Positions 56,712-64,000 of a stretch of 64,000 nucleotides of DNA are shown in pieces. The translations under genes and the position numbers were made by a program. Below the pieces are notes generated by a model. It saw nothing but the letters and a program-made list of their open reading frames with translations, was not told where the DNA came from and searched no databases. Within the stretch, counting starts at the first letter, position 1; each line of letters starts with the position of its first letter. Origin of the DNA: a virus; IMG/VR virus record IMGVR_UViG_3300027917_000040, positions 1-64,000 of that record. The stretch is one strand, 5' to 3'.

Positions 56712-58148
56712 ATGTTTCAATCAGAAGCACTGCAGAAAAAGTGGGCACCTCTTCTGGAGCACGAAGGTTGCGAAGCAATCAAAGACTCCCACAGAAAGGC
56801 TGTAACCGCTGTTCTGCTTGAGAACCAAGAAAGATTTTTAAGAGAGCAATCTGCTTTCAATGCAGGTGGACTCCTGACCGAGACTCCAACCGTTAATACT
56901 AACTCCGGCCCCGTAGGTGGAGATGGTGTTGGTGGTCCTGGTTTTGGTGGATCCGCTGATGCTGCTGGTCCAGTAGCAGGTTTCGACCCCGTACTGATCT
57001 CACTGATCCGTCGTTCAATGCCTAACCTGGTCGCTTATGACCTCGCAGGCGTTCAACCAATGAACGGTCCAACTGGTCTCATCTTTGCGATGAGAGCACG
57101 TTATGAGGATCAGGCAGGAGCAGAAGCACTGTTCAACGAACCAGATACTGCATTCTCTGGACAAGGCGACCAATTCAACCATGGACTTGGTGATTACACC
57201 AGAAATCCAGGAAACGGAGCAGCCGTTGGTCTGGGAACAACTGCAGCATCGGGAGACAACCCAGGTCTGTTGAATCCAAACGGAACCGAGACTGACTACA
57301 GCGTTGGTCAGGGCATGGCAACTGCTGATGCTGAGGCACTTGGAGTTGATGGTGGAAACCAGTTCAACGAGATGGCATTCTCCATCGAGAAAGTTCTCGT
57401 TGAAGCAAAGTCAAGAGCACTGAAGGCGGAATACAGCCTTGAGCTCGCTCAGGATCTGAAGGCAATCCACGGTCTGAACGCAGAAGCAGAACTCGCCAAC
57501 ATTCTCTCCACAGAGATTCTGGCAGAGATTAACCGTGAAGTCATCAGAACCATCTATAAGGTTGCTGAACCTGGCGCACAACTTAACACTGCAACTGCTG
57601 GTGTATTTGACCTCGACATCGACTCCAACGGTCGTTGGTCAGTTGAGAAGTTCAAGGGCCTTCTGTTCCAAATCGAAAGAGATGCGAACCAGATTGCACA
57701 AAGAACTCGTAGAGGAAAGGGCAACGTAATCATGTGCTCTGCTGACGTTGCTTCGGCACTCACAATGGCAGGAGTACTTGACTACACCCCAGCACTCAAC
57801 GCTAACCTCAATGTTGATGACACTGGCAACACCTTCGCAGGTGTGCTGATGGGCAAATTCCGCGTCTACATTGACCCATATTCTGCAAACAACGCTGCTA
57901 ACCAGTATTACGTTGTTGGTTATAAGGGTTCCTCACCTTATGATGCAGGTCTCTTCTATTGCCCATATGTTCCTCTCCAAATGGTTCGTGCCGTTGGTGA
58001 GAACACCTTCCAGCCAAAAATCGGATTTAAGACCCGCTACGGCATGGTCGCTAATCCATTCGCTGAGGGTACAAATCAAGGTCTCGGTAGACTCCAGACC
58101 AACCAAAACCGCTACTACAGAAGAGTTAGAGTTCAGAACCTCATGTGA
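56712..58148 (+). CDS. gp23: Major capsid protein gp23
   Basis: 478 aa (T4 521). PVLISLIRRSMPNLVAYDLA, then GVQPMNGPTGLIFAMRARY, and a C-terminal region with AGLFYCPYVPLQMVRAVGEN and FKTRYGMVANPF are the classic cyanophage g23 blocks. The gp21 cleavage site is expected before residue 65 or so. Codons are strongly biased to C-ending forms (AAC, ATC, TTC), unlike the AT-rich fibre genes, matching very high expression. It ends the head operon with a strong terminator. Confidence 0.97.
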   Translation: MFQSEALQKKWAPLLEHEGCEAIKDSHRKAVTAVLLENQERFLREQSAFNAGGLLTETPTVNTNSGPVGGDGVGGPGFGGSADAAGPVAGFDPVLISLIRRSMPNLVAYDLAGVQPMNGPTGLIFAMRARYEDQAGAEALFNEPDTAFSGQGDQFNHGLGDYTRNPGNGAAVGLGTTAASGDNPGLLNPNGTETDYSVGQGMATADAEALGVDGGNQFNEMAFSIEKVLVEAKSRALKAEYSLELAQDLKAIHGLNAEAELANILSTEILAEINREVIRTIYKVAEPGAQLNTATAGVFDLDIDSNGRWSVEKFKGLLFQIERDANQIAQRTRRGKGNVIMCSADVASALTMAGVLDYTPALNANLNVDDTGNTFAGVLMGKFRVYIDPYSANNAANQYYVVGYKGSSPYDAGLFYCPYVPLQMVRAVGENTFQPKIGFKTRYGMVANPFAEGTNQGLGRLQTNQNRYYRRVRVQNLM

Positions 58149-58173
58149 TCCATTCGGTTCACACGAAATACTC

Positions 58174-58197
58174 GGGGGTCTTCGGACCCCTTTTTTT
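58174..58197 (+). terminator. Rho-independent terminator after gp23
   Basis: GGGGTC (58175-58180), UUCG-type loop TTCG, GACCCC (58185-58190), then seven T. Confidence 0.92.
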
Positions 58198-58200
58198 ATT

Positions 58201-58207
58201 CTAAATA
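58201..58207 (+). promoter_or_regulatory. Late promoter before gp3
   Basis: CTAAATA directly after the gp23 terminator, 19 bases before ATG 58220. Confidence 0.65.
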
Positions 58208-58219
58208 TTTAAAAAAGTC

Positions 58220-58798
58220 ATGGCAGCTTCAAGAAGAGGTCAATTAACAAATAGAAATTATCTTTCAAGCACTGGGTTTAAGTTTGTTTTGAATAGGTCT
58301 CCCAAAACAGCTTTTCTTTGCAACAAAGCAAATATACCAGGAATAACTTTAGGAGTTGCAGAGCAATCAAACTACCTAACGAATCCAATTCCTCATCCTG
58401 GGGATAATATGGTTTTTGAAGACTTTGAAATTGATTTTATTGTTGATGAGGATATGGAAAATTATATGGAAATCCAATTTTGGATGAGGGGTCTGGGATT
58501 TCCAGAAACTTTAGAAGAAATATATGATTGGCAAAATGATCCAAATAGTTATTTGTATGGTGGATTAGATGCAAATATGAATCTTTATTCTGATGGAACA
58601 TTATTCATTTTGAATAGCAATCTTAGATTAAATCATCAAATAAGATTCAGAAAAATGTTCCCATATAGATTATCGGACCTTTCTTTTGATGCAACAAATA
58701 CTGAAGAAGAATATTTCACTGCTACTGTCAGTTTTAAATATATGATGTATAATATAGCAGATGAAAAGGGATACATCAAACCAAAACGATATAGTTAA
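58220..58798 (+). CDS. gp3: Tail completion protein gp3 by position
   Basis: 192 aa (T4 gp3 176). In T4-like cyanophages the gene between gp23 and uvsY is annotated gp3, the tail-tip completion and sheath-stabiliser protein. The sequence (FKFVLNRSPKTAFLCNKANI, then GITLGVAEQSNYLTN and DFEIDFIVDEDMENYMEI) has the strand pattern of a tail-tube-type fold, so a tube-cap or initiator role is also possible. Late promoter and terminator on its left make it a new transcription unit. Assignment rests on order more than on motif. Confidence 0.75.
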   Translation: MAASRRGQLTNRNYLSSTGFKFVLNRSPKTAFLCNKANIPGITLGVAEQSNYLTNPIPHPGDNMVFEDFEIDFIVDEDMENYMEIQFWMRGLGFPETLEEIYDWQNDPNSYLYGGLDANMNLYSDGTLFILNSNLRLNHQIRFRKMFPYRLSDLSFDATNTEEEYFTATVSFKYMMYNIADEKGYIKPKRYS

Positions 58799-58800
58799 TT

Positions 58801-59238
58801 ATGGCAATTGATTTAGACATTATACAGTCTATGTGGGAAAAAGATTCTAAAATAGATCCAGATAATTTACATACAGAATCTTTAAATATACCCAGACTAC
58901 ATGCAAAATATTATGAGATTTATAATACACTAACACTTTTAAGAGCAAAAGCAGAAAATAAAAAAAGAATCGTGAGGAAAGATCAACATGAGTATTATAC
59001 TGGAAAAGCAGATCCTGATGTTTATGTGGAGAATCCATTTCCTAAAAAAATCCGTGACAAAGAAACTCTCAAACAATATCTGGATGCCGATGAAACGATT
59101 ACTCAGTGTTCGTTGAAGGTGGAGTATTATGATGTTATGCTTCGTTATTTGGAAGATATAATTAAAACAATACACAACCGCACATATCAAATTAAGAATG
59201 CTATTGAGTATCAGAAGTTTATGAGCGGTATGGGATAG
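58801..59238 (+). CDS. uvsY: Recombination mediator UvsY
   Basis: 145 aa (T4 137). DLDIIQSMWEKDSKIDPDNL at the start, then IPRLHAKYYEIYNTLTLLRA and KVEYYDVMLRYLEDIIKTIH, are the conserved helices of UvsY, which loads the UvsX recombinase on gp32-coated single-stranded DNA. It begins two bases after the upstream stop, and uvsW follows, as in related phages. No Walker motif is present or expected. Confidence 0.93.
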   Translation: MAIDLDIIQSMWEKDSKIDPDNLHTESLNIPRLHAKYYEIYNTLTLLRAKAENKKRIVRKDQHEYYTGKADPDVYVENPFPKKIRDKETLKQYLDADETITQCSLKVEYYDVMLRYLEDIIKTIHNRTYQIKNAIEYQKFMSGMG

Positions 59239-59241
59239 AAT

Positions 59242-59248
59242 CTAAATA
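59242..59248 (+). promoter_or_regulatory. Late promoter before uvsW
   Basis: CTAAATA, 21 bases before ATG 59270. UvsW is a late product in T4, which fits. Confidence 0.65.
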
Positions 59249-59269
59249 CATTAGTTGTAGCAATGCTTT

Positions 59270-60736
59270 ATGACTAATGTGACTATAAGCAAAAAGAATG
59301 AGGTTTACATTAAGTTAGAATGTGAACCTCATGTTTTGTATGATCTTGAACCCCATTTCACATTTGATGTAGAGGGGGCAAAGTTCATGCCGCATATGAG
59401 AAATAAGCATTGGGACGGAAAGATAAGATTGCTTAGCACTCATACAGGAGAGATTTATGCAGGTCTTCTGGATAGAGTTGTAGCAAAGTTAAAGAAATAT
59501 GATTACGAATATACATTTAAAGATAGTAAGTACTATGGTCTTCCGTTTGAAATAAACGAGGAGATATGTCCAGAAGGCGTTGCAGACTACATGAAAAGCA
59601 TTTGTAGTCATGAACCCTATGATTACCAAGTAGACGCTGTTTACGAGTGTCTGAGATACAATAGAAAACTTATATTGAGTCCTACTGCATCTGGCAAATC
59701 TTTAATGATTTATTCGATCATAAGATATTATGTTGCAAAGGGTAAAAAGATTCTTATTGTATTCCCAACTACATCTCTTGTTCGTCAGATGTTTAATGAC
59801 TTCAAGGACTATGGATGGGATGCCGATGAGTATTGTCATTTGATTTATTCGGGTAAAGAGAAGAATACTGATATGCCCGTTACTCTCTCTACATGGCAAT
59901 CTTTATATACTCTTCCTAAAAAATATTTTGAAAACTTTGATTGTGTGATTGTTGATGAAGCACACGGAGCAAAGTCAAAGTCATTGATTGACATTATGAA
60001 AAAGTGTCACAATGCAAAATACCGTTTTGGGTTTACAGGAACTCTTTCTGGGAGTAATACTCATGAGTGGGTTGTTTGTGGATTGTTTGGTCCGCAATAT
60101 AAGACCATTGGGACTTCTGAGATGATTGAGAAGGGAAGAGCATCTCAGTTGGATATTAACTGTTTACTTCTCAAGCATAAACCTCAGAAGTTTGAGACTT
60201 ATGAAGATGAGATTCAGTTTCTTATTACCAATGAAAAAAGAAATAAGTTTGTTAGAAATTTGGCGCTTAGTCTCAATGGTAACACTCTTGTGTTATTTTC
60301 AAGAGTAGAAACTCATGGACAGATACTATTTGATTTAATAAATAATCGTAAGGAAGAAGGTCGAAAGGTTTTCTTCGTTCACGGTGGAGTTGATACAGAC
60401 GAAAGAGAAGCAATTCGACAGATTACTGAGAAAGAAAATAATGCAATCATCGTTGCTTCTTATGGTGTTTTTAGTACAGGAATTTCTATTAAAAGACTTC
60501 ATAATATAGTCTTTGCATCACCTAGTAAGTCTAGAATAAGAAATCTCCAAAGTATTGGAAGGGTATTGAGAAAAGGAAAGAACAAAGATAAAGCTACCCT
60601 CTATGATATTGCTGATGATACCACTTATAATTCAAAGAAAAATTATACATTAAATCACTTTATAGAAAGGATTAAAATTTACGTCGAAGAAGATTTTAAC
60701 TATGAAATAATACCAATAAATATCGGAGGAATTTAG
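59270..60736 (+). CDS. uvsW: RNA-DNA helicase UvsW
   Basis: 488 aa (T4 503). Superfamily 2 motifs in order: Walker A SPTASGKSLM (about residue 139), DEAH box VIVDEAHGAK (about 227), FGFTGTLSG (motif III), SYGVFSTGISIKRL (motif V) and IGRVLRKGKNKDKA (motif VI, about 430). The N-terminal domain binds DNA. It unwinds R-loops and branched DNA and so switches replication from origin to recombination mode. Starts in the leader of its own late promoter and is followed one base after its stop by the next gene. Confidence 0.96.
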   Translation: MTNVTISKKNEVYIKLECEPHVLYDLEPHFTFDVEGAKFMPHMRNKHWDGKIRLLSTHTGEIYAGLLDRVVAKLKKYDYEYTFKDSKYYGLPFEINEEICPEGVADYMKSICSHEPYDYQVDAVYECLRYNRKLILSPTASGKSLMIYSIIRYYVAKGKKILIVFPTTSLVRQMFNDFKDYGWDADEYCHLIYSGKEKNTDMPVTLSTWQSLYTLPKKYFENFDCVIVDEAHGAKSKSLIDIMKKCHNAKYRFGFTGTLSGSNTHEWVVCGLFGPQYKTIGTSEMIEKGRASQLDINCLLLKHKPQKFETYEDEIQFLITNEKRNKFVRNLALSLNGNTLVLFSRVETHGQILFDLINNRKEEGRKVFFVHGGVDTDEREAIRQITEKENNAIIVASYGVFSTGISIKRLHNIVFASPSKSRIRNLQSIGRVLRKGKNKDKATLYDIADDTTYNSKKNYTLNHFIERIKIYVEEDFNYEIIPINIGGI

Positions 60737-60737
60737 C

Positions 60738-61163
60738 ATGGAAGATGATTTTTATGCTTCAATAAAATTAATAACAGGAGAAGAGATTTTTGCTAGAGTA
60801 ATGCCTTGCATTCAAAAAACTAATTTTACTTTAATTTTAAATAATCCTGTAACATTTTCTGAATTTAAAAGTAGAAATGGAATAACCGGATACAAAATTG
60901 AACCATGGTTAAAAACTAATCATGAGGATTTAATAGTTATAAGTATGGAAAGAGTGATTACTATATCCGAAACAACTGATGCTGAAATAATTGAAATGCA
61001 TCAATCATTTGTTAATAAATTTTATACTATGAAAAATAAAAAGATTAAAGGTGGAAATATAACTAAAAAAATGGGATACCTTGGAACTGTAAAAGATGCT
61101 AAGAACCTTTTAGAAAGAATATACAAAAAGTCTCCTGATGTAGATATACATAAAGATAATTAG
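60738..61163 (+). CDS. Sm-like conserved cyanophage protein, 141 aa
   Basis: Begins almost directly after uvsW. The N-terminal 75 residues (IKLITGEEIFARVMPC, then NFTLILNNPVTF and LIVISMERVITI) have the five-strand pattern of an Sm/Lsm fold, as in cyanophage proteins between uvsW and gp55. The C-terminal part is basic and helical. RNA binding is possible but inferred from the fold only. The gp55 promoter lies in the gap after it. Confidence 0.75.
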   Translation: MEDDFYASIKLITGEEIFARVMPCIQKTNFTLILNNPVTFSEFKSRNGITGYKIEPWLKTNHEDLIVISMERVITISETTDAEIIEMHQSFVNKFYTMKNKKIKGGNITKKMGYLGTVKDAKNLLERIYKKSPDVDIHKDN

Positions 61164-61228
61164 ATATTAATATTTCTCAAAGGGCAACAAACCCAGTCTA
61201 CTTAAATTACAATATCTTGTCAAGCCCC

Positions 61229-61257
61229 TTGATTTTATTTCGTAAAAGTGTTATCAT
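61229..61257 (+). promoter_or_regulatory. Sigma70 promoter for gp55
   Basis: TTGATT (61229-61234), exactly 17 bases, TATCAT (61252-61257) with an extended -10 TG two bases before it. It places transcription start after the in-frame GTG 61248 and therefore decides the gp55 start. Confidence 0.8.
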
Positions 61258-61304
61258 GTCTACATAATAGATTAGATAATTTTATGATATACAATCCTGG
61301 CGTT

Positions 61305-61784
61305 ATGGCTAAAAGAAAAAGATCGGTCCATTACGTTAACAATAAAGATTTTCTTGATGCTCTGATAAAGTATAGAGAAGAAGTTGAGTTAGCGGAAAAA
61401 AGGGGAGACCCTAAACCAAGAATAAGTAATTATCTTGGGGAGTGTTTTTTAAAGATTGCGACACACTTGTCATTTAAACCAAACTTTGTAAACTATATCT
61501 TCAAAGATGATATGGTTTCCGATGGCATTGAAAACTGCGTTCAATACATTCACAATTTTAATCCAGAGAAATCAAAAAATCCTTTTGCATACTTTACCCA
61601 AATTATTCATTACGCATTTCTTAGAAGAATTCAGAGAGAAAAGCGTCAATTAGATATTAAAAATAAAATCCTCGAACGCACCGGATTTGACGAAGTGTTT
61701 CATGATGACTCCGGTATTGACGGAATGAACTACAGCGACTATAATTCCATCAAAGACTCTGTGCATTCTAAACTCCGTAACTGA
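61305..61784 (+). CDS. gp55: Late sigma factor gp55
   Basis: 159 aa from ATG 61305 (T4 gp55 185). The frame is open upstream to a GTG at 61248, but that codon lies inside the promoter, so it cannot be the start. ATG 61284 is possible but has no ribosome site. NPFAYFTQIIHYAFLRRI is the sigma region 2 helix of gp55 family proteins. It replaces the host sigma on RNA polymerase and, with gp33 and gp45, opens late promoters such as CTAAATA in this window. The stop overlaps the gp47 start by one base (TGATG). Confidence 0.94.
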   Translation: MAKRKRSVHYVNNKDFLDALIKYREEVELAEKRGDPKPRISNYLGECFLKIATHLSFKPNFVNYIFKDDMVSDGIENCVQYIHNFNPEKSKNPFAYFTQIIHYAFLRRIQREKRQLDIKNKILERTGFDEVFHDDSGIDGMNYSDYNSIKDSVHSKLRN

Positions 61785-62818
61785 TGAAGGTAGCAATCAT
61801 AACTGATCAGCACTTTGGTGCTAGAAAAAACTCAAAACTTTTTCATGACTACTTTCTCAACTTTTATGAGAATGTGTTTTTTCCAACTTTAGAAAAAGAG
61901 GGTATCACCACTGTCATCGATATGGGTGATACCTTTGATAGTAGAAAGGGTATTGACTTTGCTGCTTTAGCATGGGCAAAGAATCATTACTATGATCGAC
62001 TATCTGATATGGGCATTGAAGTTCATACTATTGTTGGAAATCACACTGCCTACTATAAAAATACGAATGATATTAATGCAGTAGATCTTCTTTTACGAGA
62101 ATATTCCAATATAAAAATATACAGTGAACCTACTGAAATCAAACTTGGAAATCTCGATGTTTTACTTTTACCTTGGATAAATCCCGAAAATGAAAGCAAT
62201 ACTTATTCACTTATTAAAACTACAACTTGCTTATGTGCGATGGGGCACCTTGAGTTGGCAGGATTTAGAGTTAATTCGCAAATCATCATGGAGCATGGTT
62301 TGGAGAGCAAACTATTTGAGAAGTTCACCAAGGTCTTCTCGGGACACTATCACACTAGATCGAATGACGGACGAGTCTTCTACTTAGGTAATCCCTATGA
62401 AATGTATTGGTCTGATTGGAATGATACTAGAGGATTCACAATCTTTGATACGGAAACTTTAGATCATCATCACATTGATAATCCTTACAACATGTTTGAG
62501 ATTATTAACTATGATGAAGATACTACAGAGTTAGATTCAGACTACGAAAATAATATCGTAAAGGTTGTAATAAAAAATAAAAACAATCAACTTAAATACG
62601 AAAAATTTCTAGACAAACTTTACTCACAAAATCCTGCTGAAGTAAAGATTGTGGAAAACTTTGAAATCAATATAAAAGATTTTGAAGAAGACATAGAGTC
62701 AGAAGACACCATTTCTATCTTAGATAGATATATTCAAGAGTCTGAAACTGACATGGACAAAACTGAGATCATGTCAATCATCAGAGAAATCTATCAGGAG
62801 TCGTGCGAGATGGTGTAA
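61784..62818 (+). CDS. gp47: Recombination nuclease subunit gp47 (Mre11-like)
   Basis: 344 aa (T4 339). Metallophosphoesterase motifs: ITDQHFGARK (residues 6-15), DMGDTFDSRK (about 46-55), VGNHTAYY (about 84) and SGHYHTRS (about 185-192), supplying the Asp/His/Asn ligands. It pairs with gp46 (Rad50-like) to resect DNA ends for recombination-dependent replication. The ATG overlaps the gp55 stop, so the two are coupled; a small gene separates it from gp46, as in other cyanophages. Confidence 0.96.
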   Translation: MKVAIITDQHFGARKNSKLFHDYFLNFYENVFFPTLEKEGITTVIDMGDTFDSRKGIDFAALAWAKNHYYDRLSDMGIEVHTIVGNHTAYYKNTNDINAVDLLLREYSNIKIYSEPTEIKLGNLDVLLLPWINPENESNTYSLIKTTTCLCAMGHLELAGFRVNSQIIMEHGLESKLFEKFTKVFSGHYHTRSNDGRVFYLGNPYEMYWSDWNDTRGFTIFDTETLDHHHIDNPYNMFEIINYDEDTTELDSDYENNIVKVVIKNKNNQLKYEKFLDKLYSQNPAEVKIVENFEINIKDFEEDIESEDTISILDRYIQESETDMDKTEIMSIIREIYQESCEMV

Positions 62819-62819
62819 C

Positions 62820-63098
62820 ATGTATATCATAACATTAGAGGGTAGGGAAGAGGAAGGAGCTTATTCAGTAACAAACGAAGTCGGTGATCAAGTCCTTTAC
62901 ATGTTTGAGGATGAAGATGATGCACTTCGATTTGCTATGATGCTTGAAGACGATAGGGATTACCCTCCAATGCATGTGATAGAAGTTGACGATGATGCTA
63001 TACTGAAAGCATGTAGAGAAAATTCATACGAATACAATATTTTCTCTGAGCATGAATTTGTAATTCCCCCTGAAGAAGACGGTAATGATTTTATTTGA
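62820..63098 (+). CDS. DUF3110-like cyanophage protein, 92 aa
   Basis: Lies between gp47 and gp46. YIITLEGREEEGAYSVTNEV, then LYMFEDEDDALRFAMMLEDD and PMHVIEVDDDAI, follows the pattern of DUF3110, a family shared by cyanobacteria and their phages and of unknown function. Its ferredoxin-like alternation of strand, helix and strand is inferred. It is acidic. The last 14 bases overlap the gp46 start in another frame, so translation is coupled. Confidence 0.8.
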   Translation: MYIITLEGREEEGAYSVTNEVGDQVLYMFEDEDDALRFAMMLEDDRDYPPMHVIEVDDDAILKACRENSYEYNIFSEHEFVIPPEEDGNDFI

Positions 63099-64000
63099 AA
63101 AGATTCGATGGAAAAACTTTTTAAGCACCGGAAACCAATTTATTGAGATTGACTTTTTAAAATCTGAATCAACCCTAATTGTTGGGCAAAACGGAGCAGG
63201 TAAGAGCACCCTTCTTGATGCTCTTACTTTTGTGCTGTTTGGTAAATCTTTTAGAGGAATCAACAAACCACAACTTATTAACTCGTCGAATGAGAAAGAT
63301 TGTGTTGTAGAGATTGAGTTTAAGATTGGATCTGTTGAATGGAAAGTTGTAAGAGGTATAAAACCAAGTTTGTTTACGATTTCTAGAAACGGAAAGGAAA
63401 TAGATCAGCAGTCGTCGGCAGCAGATCAACAAAAGTGGTTTGAGCAAACAGTTCTGAAAATGAACTACAAATCATTTACTCAAGTTGTTATTATTGGTAG
63501 TAGTAACTTTACTCCTTTTATGCAACTTACTGCAGCAAGTAGAAGAGAAGTAATTGAAGATCTTCTTGACATTAAAGTGTTTTCTTCTATGAATTCTTTA
63601 ATTAAAGAAAAAATAAAATTACAAAAAGATGAAGTTAAAACTTTAGATCTTAAGAAAGATTCTCTTAAAGATAAAGTCGAAATGCAGTCAAGTTTTATTG
63701 AAAAAATTAAAAATGAGGGGAAAGGCAAAATTCAATCATTAAATAATGATAATGAAAAGTTTATGAAAGAATGTGATTCTTACATAAGTGCAAATGATTC
63801 TCTTGAGGAAGAACTTTTTGAAAATAATAAGCAAATAGAAGAACTTTCTGATTGTAAACCAAAACTTAAAAAGTTTGCAAATATGAGAGGAAAGTTTTCT
63901 CAAAAAATTGCCACAGCAAAGGAAGACAAGAAGTTTTTTGAAGAAAATTCGGTTTGCCCTACCTGTAGACAAGATATAGAAGATCGTCATAAGTTAAATA
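63085..64000 (+). CDS. gp46: Recombination nuclease subunit gp46 (Rad50-like), 3' end outside window
   Basis: Begins at ATG 63085 inside the end of the DUF3110-like gene and stays open for 305 codons to the window edge; T4 gp46 is 560 aa. MILFEKIRWKNFLSTGNQFI leads to Walker A GQNGAGKST (about residues 34-42). A long coiled coil starts near residue 165. CPTC at about 291-294 is the zinc hook that joins two Rad50-type arms. The signature and Walker B motifs lie beyond the window. It forms a complex with gp47. Confidence 0.96.
   Translation, partial: MILFEKIRWKNFLSTGNQFIEIDFLKSESTLIVGQNGAGKSTLLDALTFVLFGKSFRGINKPQLINSSNEKDCVVEIEFKIGSVEWKVVRGIKPSLFTISRNGKEIDQQSSAADQQKWFEQTVLKMNYKSFTQVVIIGSSNFTPFMQLTAASRREVIEDLLDIKVFSSMNSLIKEKIKLQKDEVKTLDLKKDSLKDKVEMQSSFIEKIKNEGKGKIQSLNNDNEKFMKECDSYISANDSLEEELFENNKQIEELSDCKPKLKKFANMRGKFSQKIATAKEDKKFFEENSVCPTCRQDIEDRHKLN

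Noticed and set aside
61248-61304. Longer N-terminus of gp55 from GTG 61248
   Set aside because: The codon lies inside the -10 region of a strong promoter, so it would not be in the message.

Overview
The window is a 64-kb stretch of a T4-like contractile-tailed phage genome, most likely a cyanophage (marine or freshwater Synechococcus/Cyanobium type). The evidence is the gene order gp25-gp6-giant structural genes-gp8-gp13-gp14-gp15-gp16-gp17-gp18-gp19-gp20-gp67-gp21-gp22-gp23-gp3-uvsY-uvsW-gp55-gp47-gp46, which is the cyanomyovirus order. It is supported by cyanophage-type small proteins (DUF3110-like, Sm-like, DUF4815, YHYH) and late promoters of the form CTAAATA/NATAAATA. Every gene I can support is on the + strand. 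The genus cannot be fixed from this sequence alone.

Region 1 (1-7130) is an accessory or early region of about 19 small genes. Bases 2359-3361 hold AT-richer, tightly coupled genes (ATGA/TAATG overlaps) behind two good sigma70 promoters. The flanking parts (about 150-1672 and 3960-6804) have a different design. Nearly every gene there is a single-gene cassette: stop codon, a GC-rich inverted repeat (GGGG..CCCC), then a TAyAcT-like -10 hexamer, then a short A/C-rich leader often lacking a Shine-Dalgarno, then ATG. The centre of the inverted repeat falls 17-24 bases before the -10 in almost all copies, where a -35 box would normally be. The 4.0-7.1 kb part is strikingly GC-rich compared with the rest. 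Recognisable products are a Gp88-domain protein, a winged-helix-like protein and a DUF6011 zinc-site protein. This array is the best candidate in the window for an undescribed system: mobile promoter/stem-loop gene cassettes, perhaps with their own regulator.

Region 2 (7130-10091) is a transition zone. It holds a repeat-bearing intergenic stretch, a membrane peptide, a glycosyltransferase operon with a near-perfect sigma70 promoter and two tiny coupled genes, a strong terminator, and two hypothetical genes.

Region 3 (10108-45791) encodes the baseplate, fibres and neck. Three giant genes (3649, 2748 and 2819 codons, together 27.7 kb, 43 per cent of the window) sit among gp25, gp6 and gp8. One carries a YHYH domain, one carries two complete seven-bladed FG-GAP propellers, and one is a DUF4815 protein with Arg/Trp-rich segments. 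gp13, gp14, gp15 and gp16 follow.

Region 4 (45784-58197) covers DNA packaging, tail and head: gp17 terminase, gp18 sheath, gp19 tube, gp20 portal, gp67/gp21/gp22 scaffold and protease, and gp23 capsid. It ends in a strong UUCG-loop terminator. Region 5 (58201-64000) is gp3, the recombination/replication set uvsY, uvsW, gp47 and gp46 (cut by the window end), and the late sigma factor gp55. gp55 has its own host-type promoter and would activate the late promoters found throughout regions 3-5.
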